Of a stretch of DNA of 64,000 nt, positions 23,931-32,122 are shown one piece after another. How positions within the stretch are numbered: the stretch's first letter is position 1; every line of letters starts with the position of its first letter. The notes beneath the pieces were generated by a model. The model was not told where the DNA came from. It saw only the letters and a list, made by a program, of their open reading frames with translations, and made no database searches. A program made the translations under genes and the position numbers. This DNA comes from Desulfobacterales bacterium (GTDB lineage Bacteria; Desulfobacterota; Desulfobacteria; Desulfobacterales; SpSt-501), in the NCBI GenBank assembly GCA_030834695.1, contig JAUQXK010000097.1:170759-234758 (forward strand). The letters are read 5' to 3'.

Positions 23931-25349
23931 ATGAGCCGCCTGGTTTCCATACTGCGCCGCTGGCTGGAGCCCTTGGGGGCGGGCCTGCCCGCTGTGTATC
24001 TGGTGGGCGGGGCGGTCCGCGACCACCTGCTCGGGCGCGAGTCGAAGGATATCGACCTGATGTGCGCGGACCCGCAGGTCCTGGCCCATGCGCTGGGATC
24101 GGTCCACGACGCCGCGCTGGTGCCGTTTCTCAACAAGCCCGACACGCCCTGCCTCCGGGTGGTCAACCGCAGCGACACGGAAGATTTCCTCGACCTGGTG
24201 CCCATCCACGGGTCCGGCGTCGAAGACGACCTGAGCCGCCGCGATTTTACGATCAATGCCATGGCCATCGTGGTCGGCGCCGGCGGCGCGCTCGGCGAGT
24301 TGATCGACCCCCTGGGCGGGCGGCGGGACCTCCGCGACCGCCTCATCCGGGCCGCCGGGCCGGATGCCATGACGAGCGACCCCCTGCGCGTGATCCGGGC
24401 CGCGCGCTTTTCAGCCGAACTCGGCTTCGAGATCGACGCCGCCACGCGGCAGCTGATGGCCAACGCCGCGGACCGCGTGGCCGCGATCGCGGCCGAGCGC
24501 ATCGTCCGCGAATTGTTCCTCACGCTGAAGCAGCCGGACAGCGCGCCTCTGGTACGGGTATTGGACGTCACGAGCGCCCTGCAGGCCGTCTTCCCCGAAA
24601 TCACACCGATGAGGGGCTGTTCCCAGAACGAACACCATCATTTGAACGTCTGGGGCCATTCGCTGGAAGCGCTCGAAAAACTTGAAGGTCTGCTGGCTTC
24701 ATTGACGGATCAGTTTGAACCCGTTGCCGGCCGGCTGCGCGCAAACCTGGAGCGGGAAAACCGCCTGCCGGTTCTGAAGCTGGCGACGCTCTTCCACGAC
24801 GCGGGCAAGCCGGAGTCCCGCTCCGTGGCGCCCGAGACCGGACGGGTCACTTTCTACGGGCACGACGCGGCAGGCTCGAGAATCGCTGAAGCCATCGCCG
24901 CCCGGCTCAAATTCTCCGCCCGGGACCAGGAGCTTTTCAGGCGGCTGATCGGAGAGCACATGCACACGATCGGCTTGCCCGGACCCGACGTCCGGCCCGG
25001 AACGATCCTACGCTGGTTTCGGCGGCTTGGGGAGGATATGGTGGTACTGCTCCTGCTCGGCATGGCCGATGTCATGGCCACGGCCGGACCCGCATCGCGC
25101 AAGGTCGAGCGCGAGCGCCAACTCCGCTGGTGCCGCGAGACGATCCGGCTGTATTATACCGAAATCAAGGACCGGCTCGAACGCAAACCGCTCGTCGGCG
25201 GGCGCGACCTCATGGCCATCGGCATCCCGCCGGGGCCTGGAATGGGAACAATCCTGGAGGCGGTCCGGGCGGCCCAGGACGACGGGGCCGTTCAAAACAG
25301 GGATGAGGCGTTGGCCCTGGCCGCGGACCTGGCCCGCAAGCACGGATAG
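23931..25349 (+). CDS. CCA-adding tRNA nucleotidyltransferase with HD domain
   Basis: The 472-residue class II nucleotidyltransferase has YLVGGAVRDHLLG and the catalytic pair in KDIDLM. RRDFTINAMA, DPLRVIRAARF and RIVRELFLTL follow, in the order of CCA-adding or poly(A) polymerase-like enzymes. The C-terminal part carries an HD phosphohydrolase motif (FHDAGKPE, then YGHD), typical of many bacterial CCA enzymes. It adds or repairs the tRNA 3' CCA in the cytoplasm. Motifs do not separate CCA- from A-adding specificity with certainty. The gene returns to the high-GC style of the main chromosome, marking the end of the island. Confidence 0.92.
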   Translation: MSRLVSILRRWLEPLGAGLPAVYLVGGAVRDHLLGRESKDIDLMCADPQVLAHALGSVHDAALVPFLNKPDTPCLRVVNRSDTEDFLDLVPIHGSGVEDDLSRRDFTINAMAIVVGAGGALGELIDPLGGRRDLRDRLIRAAGPDAMTSDPLRVIRAARFSAELGFEIDAATRQLMANAADRVAAIAAERIVRELFLTLKQPDSAPLVRVLDVTSALQAVFPEITPMRGCSQNEHHHLNVWGHSLEALEKLEGLLASLTDQFEPVAGRLRANLERENRLPVLKLATLFHDAGKPESRSVAPETGRVTFYGHDAAGSRIAEAIAARLKFSARDQELFRRLIGEHMHTIGLPGPDVRPGTILRWFRRLGEDMVVLLLLGMADVMATAGPASRKVERERQLRWCRETIRLYYTEIKDRLERKPLVGGRDLMAIGIPPGPGMGTILEAVRAAQDDGAVQNRDEALALAADLARKHG

Positions 25350-25479
25350 GAGTCGTCAGTCGCGCTGCAAAATTACCTTGTAATTTTTCAGTGAACGCGA
25401 CCGAAGCGTTTAAACCTTTTAAAGAAATCGATTTCAAAATCCCGCTGGCCCCCTTTTGTCAAAGGGGGAAACGGAAGGA

Positions 25480-26283
25480 ATGGAGTCGATTGTTTTCGTT
25501 TGTGACAGAAGGACACTGGGCGCCATCGCCCATTTTTTAGGAAACAGTTCGTTGCCCGGGACAGGCTGCGTGGAAAAACCCTTATTGAAAATTGAAATTC
25601 TGGAAGATGCCGACTCAGTGGCTCGCAGAGCGGCGGGAATCATTGCAGCGGCAGCCCGTGAGGCGGTCGTGGCACGCGGCTGTTTCATCCTGGCCGTCAG
25701 CGGCGGGCGTACCCCTTGGGTGATGTTGCGGGCACTCGCCGGCGAAAAGATGCCTTGGGAAAAAGTCCACCTCGTCCAGGTGGACGAGCGCGTGGCGCCC
25801 GTAGGGCATGCAGACCGCAATCTCACCCATCTGCGCACCAGCCTGCTCGTTCATGCCCCGCTGCGACCCGAGCACATCCACGCCATGCCGGTCGAAGTGC
25901 GGGATCTGGACGCCGCGGCAGAGACGTATGCCCGCACGCTCTGGGGAATCGCCGGTTCGCCTCCGCTGCTGGACCTCGTCCACCTGGGCCTCGGGCCGGA
26001 CGGCCACACCGCATCGCTGGTCCCGGGTGACCCGGTCCTTGACATTACGGATGCCGACGTTGCCATGACCGCTGTCTACCAGGGCCGGCGCCGCATGACC
26101 CTGACCTACCCCATCCTGAACCGGAGCCGGCAGGTGCTGTGGGTCGTGACCGGAAGCGAGAAGGCGCCGATGCTGGCGCGCCTGCGCGCCGGGGACCGCT
26201 CGATCCCGGCCGGACGCGTCCGGCAAGACCGTGTCCTGGTGATAGCGGATCGGGCAGCGGCTTCAGCACTGGGGCCGACCTGA
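25480..26283 (+). CDS. pgl: 6-phosphogluconolactonase
   Basis: The 267-residue protein has the Pgl/NagB-like fold. Visible motifs are FILAVSGGRTPWVMLRAL, VHLVQVDERVAPVGHADRNLTHLR and LVHLGLGPDGHTASLVPGDP, which include the active-site Asp/His. It hydrolyses 6-phosphogluconolactone in the oxidative pentose phosphate pathway. The ATG at 25480 is chosen because GGAAGGA precedes it, whereas the longer frame starts with TTG at 25456. It has an N-terminal extension of about 35 residues before the usual start. No glucose-6-phosphate dehydrogenase gene is adjacent. A terminator follows at 26308. Confidence 0.9.
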   Translation: MESIVFVCDRRTLGAIAHFLGNSSLPGTGCVEKPLLKIEILEDADSVARRAAGIIAAAAREAVVARGCFILAVSGGRTPWVMLRALAGEKMPWEKVHLVQVDERVAPVGHADRNLTHLRTSLLVHAPLRPEHIHAMPVEVRDLDAAAETYARTLWGIAGSPPLLDLVHLGLGPDGHTASLVPGDPVLDITDADVAMTAVYQGRRRMTLTYPILNRSRQVLWVVTGSEKAPMLARLRAGDRSIPAGRVRQDRVLVIADRAAASALGPT

Positions 26284-26307
26284 AAGGGATGCGCGCAGGT
26301 TGGTAAT

Positions 26308-26338
26308 GGGGGCCGGCATTTGCCGGCCCCCATTTTTT
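26308..26338 (+). terminator. Rho-independent terminator of pgl
   Basis: An 11-bp perfect stem (26308-26318 and 26321-26331) with a two-base TT loop is followed by ATTTTTT. It overlaps the stop codon of the convergent small Cys-rich gene. Confidence 0.85.
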
Positions 26339-26477
26339 AAGCAAAAGTACATCTGGAAACGCAGTCGTTGTAGCGGTTTTCGCATTCATTGCGGCTTCGG
26401 CCGCTGGCTTCGCAAGTCTGGGCCACGGATTTGCAATTCTTGGAGCAATCGAGCTCGATTTCCTTGTCTTCTTTCAT
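26337..26477 (-). CDS. Small cysteine-rich protein (46 aa)
   Basis: The ATG at 26477 is preceded by AGGAGG at good spacing and opens a 46-residue frame. It has six cysteines (CSKNC, QTC, NEC, NDC, SRC) spaced through a charged helix-like sequence and ends in TAA inside the pgl terminator. The paired Cys-x3-Cys and Cys-x3-Cys ends suggest a helical hairpin held by disulfides or a metal-binding peptide. No signal peptide is present. It is the last gene of a long minus-strand run. I do not know a family for it. Confidence 0.65.
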   Translation of the reverse strand: MKEDKEIELDCSKNCKSVAQTCEASGRSRNECENRYNDCVSRCTFA

Positions 26478-26558
26478 TTTAGTGCCTCCTGTCTATCGGC
26501 GGCGCACGCCGCCGATTGTTTCGACCGCTGGGCCGGCGCGATTCGCCGGCTCTCACGG

Positions 26559-26825
26559 CTAAACAGCGCTGGTTTCCGCCGTCTCAGGCCACGGTTTGCA
26601 CTCCCATCGGCGCTGAATTATTCGGTAGAAGAGGATTTCATATAAGGCCGCCACCCCGAACAGCAGGTAAATCAACCGGCTGATGGGGCTCATGACCCCG
26701 AAAACGGTCTCGACCGGGTTGAAGGCGAACAGACCGACCGCACCCCAGCAAAGGCCGCCCACGGCCAAAATGAACGCCGCGATAACATCGATTCCCTTCA
26801 TGTAGCCGTTGTCATAGTCCCTCAT
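26559..26825 (-). CDS. DUF378 family membrane protein
   Basis: The 88-residue protein matches the DUF378 pattern: KGIDVIAAFILAVGGLCWGAVGLFAFNPVETVFG, then SRLIYLLFGVAALYEI. It has two membrane helices and a polar tail (QRRWECKPWPETAET). The family is widespread and uncharacterised. The start at 26825 has GGAGGGTAATC upstream. It follows aconitase by 26 bp on the same strand, and two GC-rich hairpins lie between it and the next small gene. Confidence 0.85.
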   Translation of the reverse strand: MRDYDNGYMKGIDVIAAFILAVGGLCWGAVGLFAFNPVETVFGVMSPISRLIYLLFGVAALYEILFYRIIQRRWECKPWPETAETSAV

Positions 26826-26851
26826 GATTACCCTCCATATCGAGTGTGACG

Positions 26852-28792
26852 TTAGTGGACCGTCCGGCGCGTGCGCACCACGTTGATCAGCCCTCCTGCC
26901 AGAACGGCAGCTAATTGGCGTGCGCTCATTCCGTGCTCGGTAGCAAAAAATGCATCCTGCGTAATGTTCCGGACGGTGACCGTGCGGCCGTGGCGAAGCG
27001 CCTCGACCGCGCGTTCGATACCGAGTACATCCTCCTGGCGGATGCGATCGTAGTCGTCGGGATTCACAAACGTCAGCGGCAATATCCCGAAATTGACCAG
27101 GTTCTGCCGGTGGATGCGCGCAAAGCTCTTGGCAATCACCACCCTCAAACCGAGATAGCGCGGCGCCAGCGCGGCATGCTCTCGGCTGGAGCCCTGCCCG
27201 TAGTTGTTCCCGCCGACCACGAAAAAGTCCTGACGCTGACGCGCCATGGCGCGCTCGTAAAAACGCTCGTCGATCGGACTGAAGACAAACCGGCTGATTT
27301 CGGGAATGTTGCTGCGAAAGGGCAGGACCCGGGACCCGGCCGGCATGATCTCATCGGTGGAAATGTCGTCGCCGACCTTGAGCAGGGTCGGGCCGGCGAT
27401 CTCATCCGACAGCCCTTCGAAGACGGGCATCGGTTGGATGTTGGGTCCTTTCTCCAACTCGACGGTGATGCCCGCGTCGGCCGGCGGCAGCAGCATGCGC
27501 GTGTTGATCTGTATCTTCTCCGGTTCGACGAATCGCGGATAGGCCATGTTCAGCGAGCGCGGGTCCGTGATGACACCGGTCAGGGCCGAAGCCGCCGCGG
27601 TCTCCGGGCTACACAGATAAACTTGGTCCTCTTTGGTGCCGGAGCGGCCGGGGAAGTTCCGAGGAACGGTCCGCAGGCTGATCTTGCCGGTGGCCGGGGC
27701 CTGGCCCATCCCGATGCAGCCGTTGCAGCCGGCCTGGTGGATGCGGGCGCCGGCGGCGATCAACTGTTGCAGCAAGCCCTGGGCTGCCAGGTTTTCCAGG
27801 ATCTGCCGCGAGGTCGGGTTGATGTCGAAGGATATCCGTTCATGCACTTGGCGGCCGGCCACCATGAGTGCCGGCACGGCGAAATCCCGCAAACCCGGGT
27901 TGGCGGACGAGCCGATGTAGGTTTGATAGATTTCGCGGCCGGCCACCTCTCTGACCGGCACCACGTTGTCGGGGCTGCTCGGCAGCGCGATCAGCGGCTC
28001 CAGATCGGAGAGGTCGATTTCGTCGATTTCTTCATAGCCGGCGGAGTCGTCCGCCGCGATCGGGACCCAGTCGGCTTCGCGGCCCTGGGTCTTCAGGAAC
28101 CGCCGGACGGCGTCATCGGATGGAAATACCGTGGTCGTGGCGCCCAACTCGGTTCCCATGTTGGCGATCACATGCCGGTCCATGGCGGAAAGGCCATCCA
28201 GCCCCGGTCCGAAATATTCGATGATCTTGCCGACACCTCCCTGCACGCCGCGGCGGCGCAGCATTTCCAGGATAACGTCCTTGGCACTGACCCAGTCGGG
28301 CAGACGGCCGGTCAGCCGCACGCCCAGAATCGAGGGCATGCGGATGTAAACCGGCTCGCCGGCCATGGCCAGGGCCACTTCCAGGCCGCCCGCCCCCATC
28401 GCCAGCATCCCCAGGGAGCCGGCCGCCGGCGTATGGCTGTCCGATCCCAGCAGGGTCCTTCCCGGCTTCCCGAAGCGTTCCATGTGCACGGGGTGGCTGA
28501 CCCCGTTGCCGGGCCGGCTGTACCAGACTCCGAATTTTTTGCAGGCGCTGAGCAGGAAGAGATGGTCGTCGGCATTCTTGAAATCCGTCTGCAGCAGGTT
28601 GTGGTCGACATATTGGGCCGACACTTCGGTTTTGGCCCGCGCGACCTGCATCGCCTCGAATTCCAGCATCACCATGGTGCCGGTGGCGTCCTGCGTCAGC
28701 GTCTGATCGATGCGCAGCCCGATTTCCTCGCCGGGAGCCATTCTCCCCTCGACCAGATGGGCCTCGATGAGTTGCCGGGAGACGTTCATCAT
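26852..28792 (-). CDS. Aconitate hydratase (short bacterial type)
   Basis: The 646-residue protein has the aconitase layout. LLGSDSHTPAAGSLGM comes first, the cluster segment HQAGCNGCIGMGQAPATGKISLRTVPRNFPGRSG lies in the middle, and the C-terminal swivel domain carries VGGNNYGQGSSREHAALAPRYLG. It interconverts citrate and isocitrate in the TCA cycle. The position that in classic aconitases reads GSCTNS, giving the first cluster cysteine, here reads IGSSANPG, so one expected ligand is absent from that place. The length matches the compact class found in Aquifex and deltaproteobacteria. It is followed by a DUF378 gene. Confidence 0.9.
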   Translation of the reverse strand: MMNVSRQLIEAHLVEGRMAPGEEIGLRIDQTLTQDATGTMVMLEFEAMQVARAKTEVSAQYVDHNLLQTDFKNADDHLFLLSACKKFGVWYSRPGNGVSHPVHMERFGKPGRTLLGSDSHTPAAGSLGMLAMGAGGLEVALAMAGEPVYIRMPSILGVRLTGRLPDWVSAKDVILEMLRRRGVQGGVGKIIEYFGPGLDGLSAMDRHVIANMGTELGATTTVFPSDDAVRRFLKTQGREADWVPIAADDSAGYEEIDEIDLSDLEPLIALPSSPDNVVPVREVAGREIYQTYIGSSANPGLRDFAVPALMVAGRQVHERISFDINPTSRQILENLAAQGLLQQLIAAGARIHQAGCNGCIGMGQAPATGKISLRTVPRNFPGRSGTKEDQVYLCSPETAAASALTGVITDPRSLNMAYPRFVEPEKIQINTRMLLPPADAGITVELEKGPNIQPMPVFEGLSDEIAGPTLLKVGDDISTDEIMPAGSRVLPFRSNIPEISRFVFSPIDERFYERAMARQRQDFFVVGGNNYGQGSSREHAALAPRYLGLRVVIAKSFARIHRQNLVNFGILPLTFVNPDDYDRIRQEDVLGIERAVEALRHGRTVTVRNITQDAFFATEHGMSARQLAAVLAGGLINVVRTRRTVH

Positions 28793-28824
28793 GACGGCGT
28801 CCTCACGCTCTGACAGGTGCCGGC

Positions 28825-28998
28825 TCAGGAGACCTCAAAGGGACAGCCGATATCCGGGTTCACGCAGCGGGTCTCCCACCCGCCCGAGGAAACTTGGGTG
28901 CGCTTCGGCTCTTCATCAGGCTCGTCCGCAGCCGGGCCGGCGCGCTTTTCAAGAAACAGCTTTCTGAAAATGTCAGTTAGCGATTCGAATACCTTCAT
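28825..28998 (-). CDS. Small conserved-looking protein (57 aa)
   Basis: The ATG at 28998 has AGGAGG five bases upstream. The product starts MKVFESLTDIFRKLFLEKR, an amphipathic helix. An acidic linker follows, and it ends RCVNPDIGCPFEVS, with two cysteines near the C-terminus. It lies 32 bp upstream of the aconitase start on the same strand, probably in one transcript. No family is recognised. Possible roles include an accessory factor or metal-binding peptide, with no direct evidence. Confidence 0.6.
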   Translation of the reverse strand: MKVFESLTDIFRKLFLEKRAGPAADEPDEEPKRTQVSSGGWETRCVNPDIGCPFEVS

Positions 28999-29139
28999 GG
29001 TGGCCTCCTGCTTCCGGTCCTCGGCCGCTGCGCCGCGCAGACGACGCGCCATCGGCCTCCCTGATGCCGAACGAATCGGATTCCGGCACGCACGCCGTCC
29101 CATTCGCCGATCCGTCGGCATCAGGCAACCCTGGGAAGA

Positions 29140-29958
29140 TCAATCGTATGCCGTCGGCATCATCGTCACCTCCAGTTGAACCTTCTCGACCCCGGGGATC
29201 CTGCCGACGATCGCCGGGATGCGTCCCTTGTCCTCGAATTTGTAAAGCACGCCGGAAATCTGAGCGACCCCCTTCTCCGGCATTTCCACCCTCAGGCCGG
29301 CGTGCCGCAGGTCCATCTCCAGGAGCAAGGCTTCGATTCGCTTGGTCTGCGCCAGGCGCTCGAGCGCATCGCGTGCGTAAATGCTGCAAGCCTTCAATTC
29401 CGGCGACCGCGCCATATCATGGATGAACTGTGCGGTTCGCTCCAGGCCGATCTTGTCGGGATTGACGCACAGGTCATAGAGCGCCGGATCTCTCCAGTCT
29501 TTGTGAAAGGCGTACTGGAAAAATCCTTTTTTTTGGGTGTCGCTCTTATGAATCTGTTTCTGGGCGGCCTCCCGGGAGATGCCCATTTGCTGCATCAGGT
29601 TGCGGATGCGGCTTTCTTCTTGAGCCGTCACCAGGACATGCATCGCACAGCCGAAATCATGGAGAAGCACCTGGCTGCCGTGCCCGATGATAATTCCTTC
29701 TCCGAGACGCGCCGCTTCAAAGACCACCGACTCCATCAGATGGAGATACACATCCGGCTTGTTGCTCAATAGGCGCTCAAACCAATCCGGCGCTTTCTCA
29801 TTGAACCCCTTGAGTTCCTCGGTGTGAAGGCCCATCCGCAGAGCTTCCTCCTTGAGCCGGACGTCGTCATAGATCTCAACGTCGAGGCTGTCGGCGACCC
29901 GTCGGGCGATCTCCAGCGCGTCACAGCCGATGGTGTGGGTCAGTGTAATGAGAGCCAT
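29140..29958 (-). CDS. Cytidylate-kinase-like protein with C-terminal BON-like domain
   Basis: The 272-residue protein resembles the cytidylate-kinase-like family: an early ITLTHTIGCDALEIARRVADSL in place of a full P-loop, then GEGIIIGHGSQVLLHDFGCAMHVLVTAQEESRIRNLMQQMGISREAAQKQIHKSD. The last 80 residues (ARDALERLAQTKRIEALLLEM, then MPEKGVAQISGVLYKFEDKGRIPAIVGRIPGVEKVQLEV) look like a BON-type repeat. Substrate is unknown. The glycine-rich P-loop seems degraded (HTIGCDALE), so kinase activity is uncertain. The start at 29958 has GGGAGG upstream. The preceding gene ends 11 bp away. Confidence 0.75.
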   Translation of the reverse strand: MALITLTHTIGCDALEIARRVADSLDVEIYDDVRLKEEALRMGLHTEELKGFNEKAPDWFERLLSNKPDVYLHLMESVVFEAARLGEGIIIGHGSQVLLHDFGCAMHVLVTAQEESRIRNLMQQMGISREAAQKQIHKSDTQKKGFFQYAFHKDWRDPALYDLCVNPDKIGLERTAQFIHDMARSPELKACSIYARDALERLAQTKRIEALLLEMDLRHAGLRVEMPEKGVAQISGVLYKFEDKGRIPAIVGRIPGVEKVQLEVTMMPTAYD

Positions 29959-29969
29959 ATCAACCTCCC

Positions 29970-30101
29970 TTACTCTTCCATGCGGCATTCTTCTTCGGTG
30001 TCACAGCAACAGCAGACACAGCAATCCGATATGCATTCCGCGTCGGCATCGGTTTCCGCCGCTGCCGTCGTGCTCAGATCCTTGGTTTCTTCAGTTCCCA
30101 T
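29970..30101 (-). CDS. Cys-rich peptide, in frame with the end of trpS
   Basis: An ATG at 30101 preceded by AAAGGAGAAACGTC can start a 43-residue peptide. Its second half is CISDCCVCCCCDTEEEC, with eight cysteines and a strongly acidic background. The same frame is continuous with trpS, so it is either an independent gene or the C-terminal extension of TrpS. The dense cysteines suggest metal binding. Confidence 0.55.
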   Translation of the reverse strand: MGTEETKDLSTTAAAETDADAECISDCCVCCCCDTEEECRMEE

Positions 30102-31208
30102 GACGTTTCTCCTTTTATGCAAAGCCCGCGCGGTTGCAGGTGCCGGAAAATCCGGCGACTGCCTGCGAGTCGATCCGCGCGGGCGGTAAAAGCGCCGGTC
30201 ATCCTGCCGGCCGGTAACGAGCCCGATGGCCTCGTAAACCCTCGCAAGAGTTGTCTCGGAACGCTCCCGGGCCTGGTCGGCCCCTTGTCGCAAAATTTCA
30301 TTCAATAAGACCCGATCGGCCTCAATCGAACGGTAACGCTTCTGGATCGGGTCCAAGAAATCAATGATCCGCTCGGCCAGATCATTCTTGAATTCGGCAT
30401 ATCCCTTGCCAACATACCGGGCCTCGATCGACTCCGTCCGTTCCCCGCTGACGGCCGCATACAGCGCGAGCAGATTCGATATTCCCGGTTTGGACGCGTC
30501 GCCCCGCACCTCGCTGCCGGAGTCGGTCACCGCCGCCCTGATCTTTCTGCGGATCACCTCCGGTGGGTCCAACAGGGCCACGTAGTTGTCCGGGTTCGGA
30601 TCGGATTTGGACATCTTGACGGCCGGGTCTTGAAGCCCCATCAACCGGGCCCCGGTTCGCGGCGTGTAGGTCGCCGGGATTTTGAAAACCTCGCCGTAGG
30701 CCGAGTTGAATTTACGAGCCATGCGGCGCGTGAACTCCATGTGCTGCCGCTGGTCGTCTCCGACCGGGACCAGGTCCGCACCGTAAAGAAGAATATCCGC
30801 GGCCATCAGAACCGGATAGTCAAAGAGCCCTACGTGAACGTCCATCGCACGACGCCCGGCTTTGTCCTTGAATTGCGTCATGCGTTGCAGGTCTCCCATG
30901 GGCGTCACGCAGTTCAGCACCCACAGCAGCTGGGTGTGGGCGGGAACGTGCGATTGCATGAAAATGGCGCTTTTCCCGATATCGATGCCGCAGGCAGCAA
31001 AAAGCGCCACAAATTCAAACGACCTCCGCCGCAAGACGTCCGGATCCTGTGGGAACGTTATGGCGTGAAGATCGGCTATCATCAGAAACGACGCATGCGT
31101 CGCCTGCAGCCCCGCCCAGTCCTTCAAGGCGCCGATGTAATTGCCGATCATCAACGGCCCGCTCGGCTGAAGCCCGGTCAGCATCAGGGGTTTGTGCAAT
31201 TCGCCCAT
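29970..31208 (-). CDS. trpS: Tryptophan-tRNA ligase with Cys-rich C-terminal extension
   Basis: The product shows the class I signature PSGPLMIGNYIGALKDW (HIGH-type), DLVPVGDDQRQHMEFTRRMARKFN, and the KMSKSDP loop. It charges tRNA-Trp. TrpS usually ends near ARVYEAIGLV, at about 335 residues. Here the frame has no stop there and runs on for about 75 residues through a hairpin region (30125-30183) into a Cys-rich tail, giving 412 residues. The tail also has its own ribosome-binding site and ATG. The start at MGELHKP (31208) fits the family; upstream in-frame sequence is not TrpS-like. Confidence 0.9.
   Translation of the reverse strand: MGELHKPLMLTGLQPSGPLMIGNYIGALKDWAGLQATHASFLMIADLHAITFPQDPDVLRRRSFEFVALFAACGIDIGKSAIFMQSHVPAHTQLLWVLNCVTPMGDLQRMTQFKDKAGRRAMDVHVGLFDYPVLMAADILLYGADLVPVGDDQRQHMEFTRRMARKFNSAYGEVFKIPATYTPRTGARLMGLQDPAVKMSKSDPNPDNYVALLDPPEVIRRKIRAAVTDSGSEVRGDASKPGISNLLALYAAVSGERTESIEARYVGKGYAEFKNDLAERIIDFLDPIQKRYRSIEADRVLLNEILRQGADQARERSETTLARVYEAIGLVTGRQDDRRFYRPRGSTRRQSPDFPAPATARALHKRRNVMGTEETKDLSTTAAAETDADAECISDCCVCCCCDTEEECRMEE
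30125..30183. other. Nested hairpin between TrpS domain and Cys-rich tail
   Basis: Outer arms CCCGCGCGG/CCGCGCGGG (30125-30133 and 30175-30183) enclose an inner GCCGGAAAATCCGGC hairpin. It resembles an intergenic terminator or processing site although it lies inside the open trpS frame. Confidence 0.7.
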
Positions 31209-31270
31209 CAGATCACGTTCACGGACGACGGAGCGTCGCTCGCGTATGGCCGGGCCCGCCGGAGTGGGCC

Positions 31271-31834
31271 TTATCTGCCGTGAACCATTCCCGCCCGCCC
31301 GTCGTCGCACGGTGCGTCATCGCGGTCGAAGCGGGCATGCTCGGCCCACTCCGGCGCGAATCCGCAAACGGGGACCTCTGCGCCATTTCCCTCGCGATAC
31401 GGCGCCTGAAGCCGTCGTTCTGTGCTGAGCGGCTGAATGGCATCGCAGCGCAGCGCATGGCTGAAGCCGGTTATTCGCTCCGCCCGGATGATCAGCCTGC
31501 GCTTCACCTGCGGCAGATACGCATTTTCTTCAACCTCGGGCGCGAATCCGTTCACGAAAGCCTCGCCTTCGAACATCAAGACCTCGCCGAGAATTTCATA
31601 TCCGTCGTCCGCGGCCGGATCCCAAATGAGGACCGCCAGTTTTGGGTTTTCGCTCAAATTCGTCACCGTCAGCGGGCAGATCCATTCCTCGATCGCAAAT
31701 TGATGGTCCGCCACCGGCTCGATCCGGCGCGCGGAATTCACATACGGAATCCCCTTCCCATCGACCACCGCGATGAAAAAATGCTCAACCTTTTTTCCGA
31801 GCGCTATGGCCTGCGCCAGCTTTTTGGAGTCCAT
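31271..31834 (-). CDS. Pyridoxamine 5'-phosphate oxidase-like FMN-binding protein
   Basis: The 187-residue protein has the split-barrel pattern of PNPOx-like proteins: HFFIAVVDGKGIPYVNSARRIEP, then NLSENPKLAVLIWDPAADDGYEILGEVLMFEGEAF. Such proteins bind FMN or F420 and act as oxidases or reductases on varied substrates; true PdxH motifs are not visible. The C-terminal 40 residues are charged and outside the barrel. It begins 6 bp after a small Cys-containing gene and is followed by trpS, so it is likely part of the same minus-strand operon. Confidence 0.75.
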   Translation of the reverse strand: MDSKKLAQAIALGKKVEHFFIAVVDGKGIPYVNSARRIEPVADHQFAIEEWICPLTVTNLSENPKLAVLIWDPAADDGYEILGEVLMFEGEAFVNGFAPEVEENAYLPQVKRRLIIRAERITGFSHALRCDAIQPLSTERRLQAPYREGNGAEVPVCGFAPEWAEHARFDRDDAPCDDGRAGMVHGR

Positions 31835-31840
31835 CCGGGA

Positions 31841-32020
31841 TCATTCCTGAAGCATGCAGTGTTTGGCGCGCTGACCGCTCCGCCTGGCAATAATCCGGGC
31901 GCACCGGTGCCATTCCGACGGCTTCTTGTAAAGTTGGTCGCAGGTTTCTAACTCGGCCGCCAGCCGTTCGTGTTCCATCGAACAACATCTTCTACTGGTT
32001 GCTTTGGAATCCTGGTTCAT
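31841..32020 (-). CDS. Small Cys/Arg-rich protein (59 aa)
   Basis: The ATG at 32020 has AGGAGG five bases upstream. The 59-residue product (MNQDSKATSRRCCSMEHERLAAELETCDQL...) has five cysteines and a helical, basic second half (WHRCARIIARRSGQRAKHC). It starts an apparent operon with the PNPOx-like gene six bases downstream. No family is recognised. The pattern could be a small metal-sensing or RNA-binding peptide, with no stronger evidence. Confidence 0.55.
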   Translation of the reverse strand: MNQDSKATSRRCCSMEHERLAAELETCDQLYKKPSEWHRCARIIARRSGQRAKHCMLQE

Positions 32021-32122
32021 ATCCACCTCCTTCGCTGAAACCGGTCTAACCCCGCCGCGCCGGGCAACGGCTGAAACTGCCCGTCTTCACCTGCCGGAGT
32101 CATAAACGCCCAGCCAACGGCT

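Noticed and set aside
26915..28813. 632-codon plus-strand open frame opposite aconitase
   Set aside because: It is a high-GC antisense shadow of the aconitase gene with no protein-like features.
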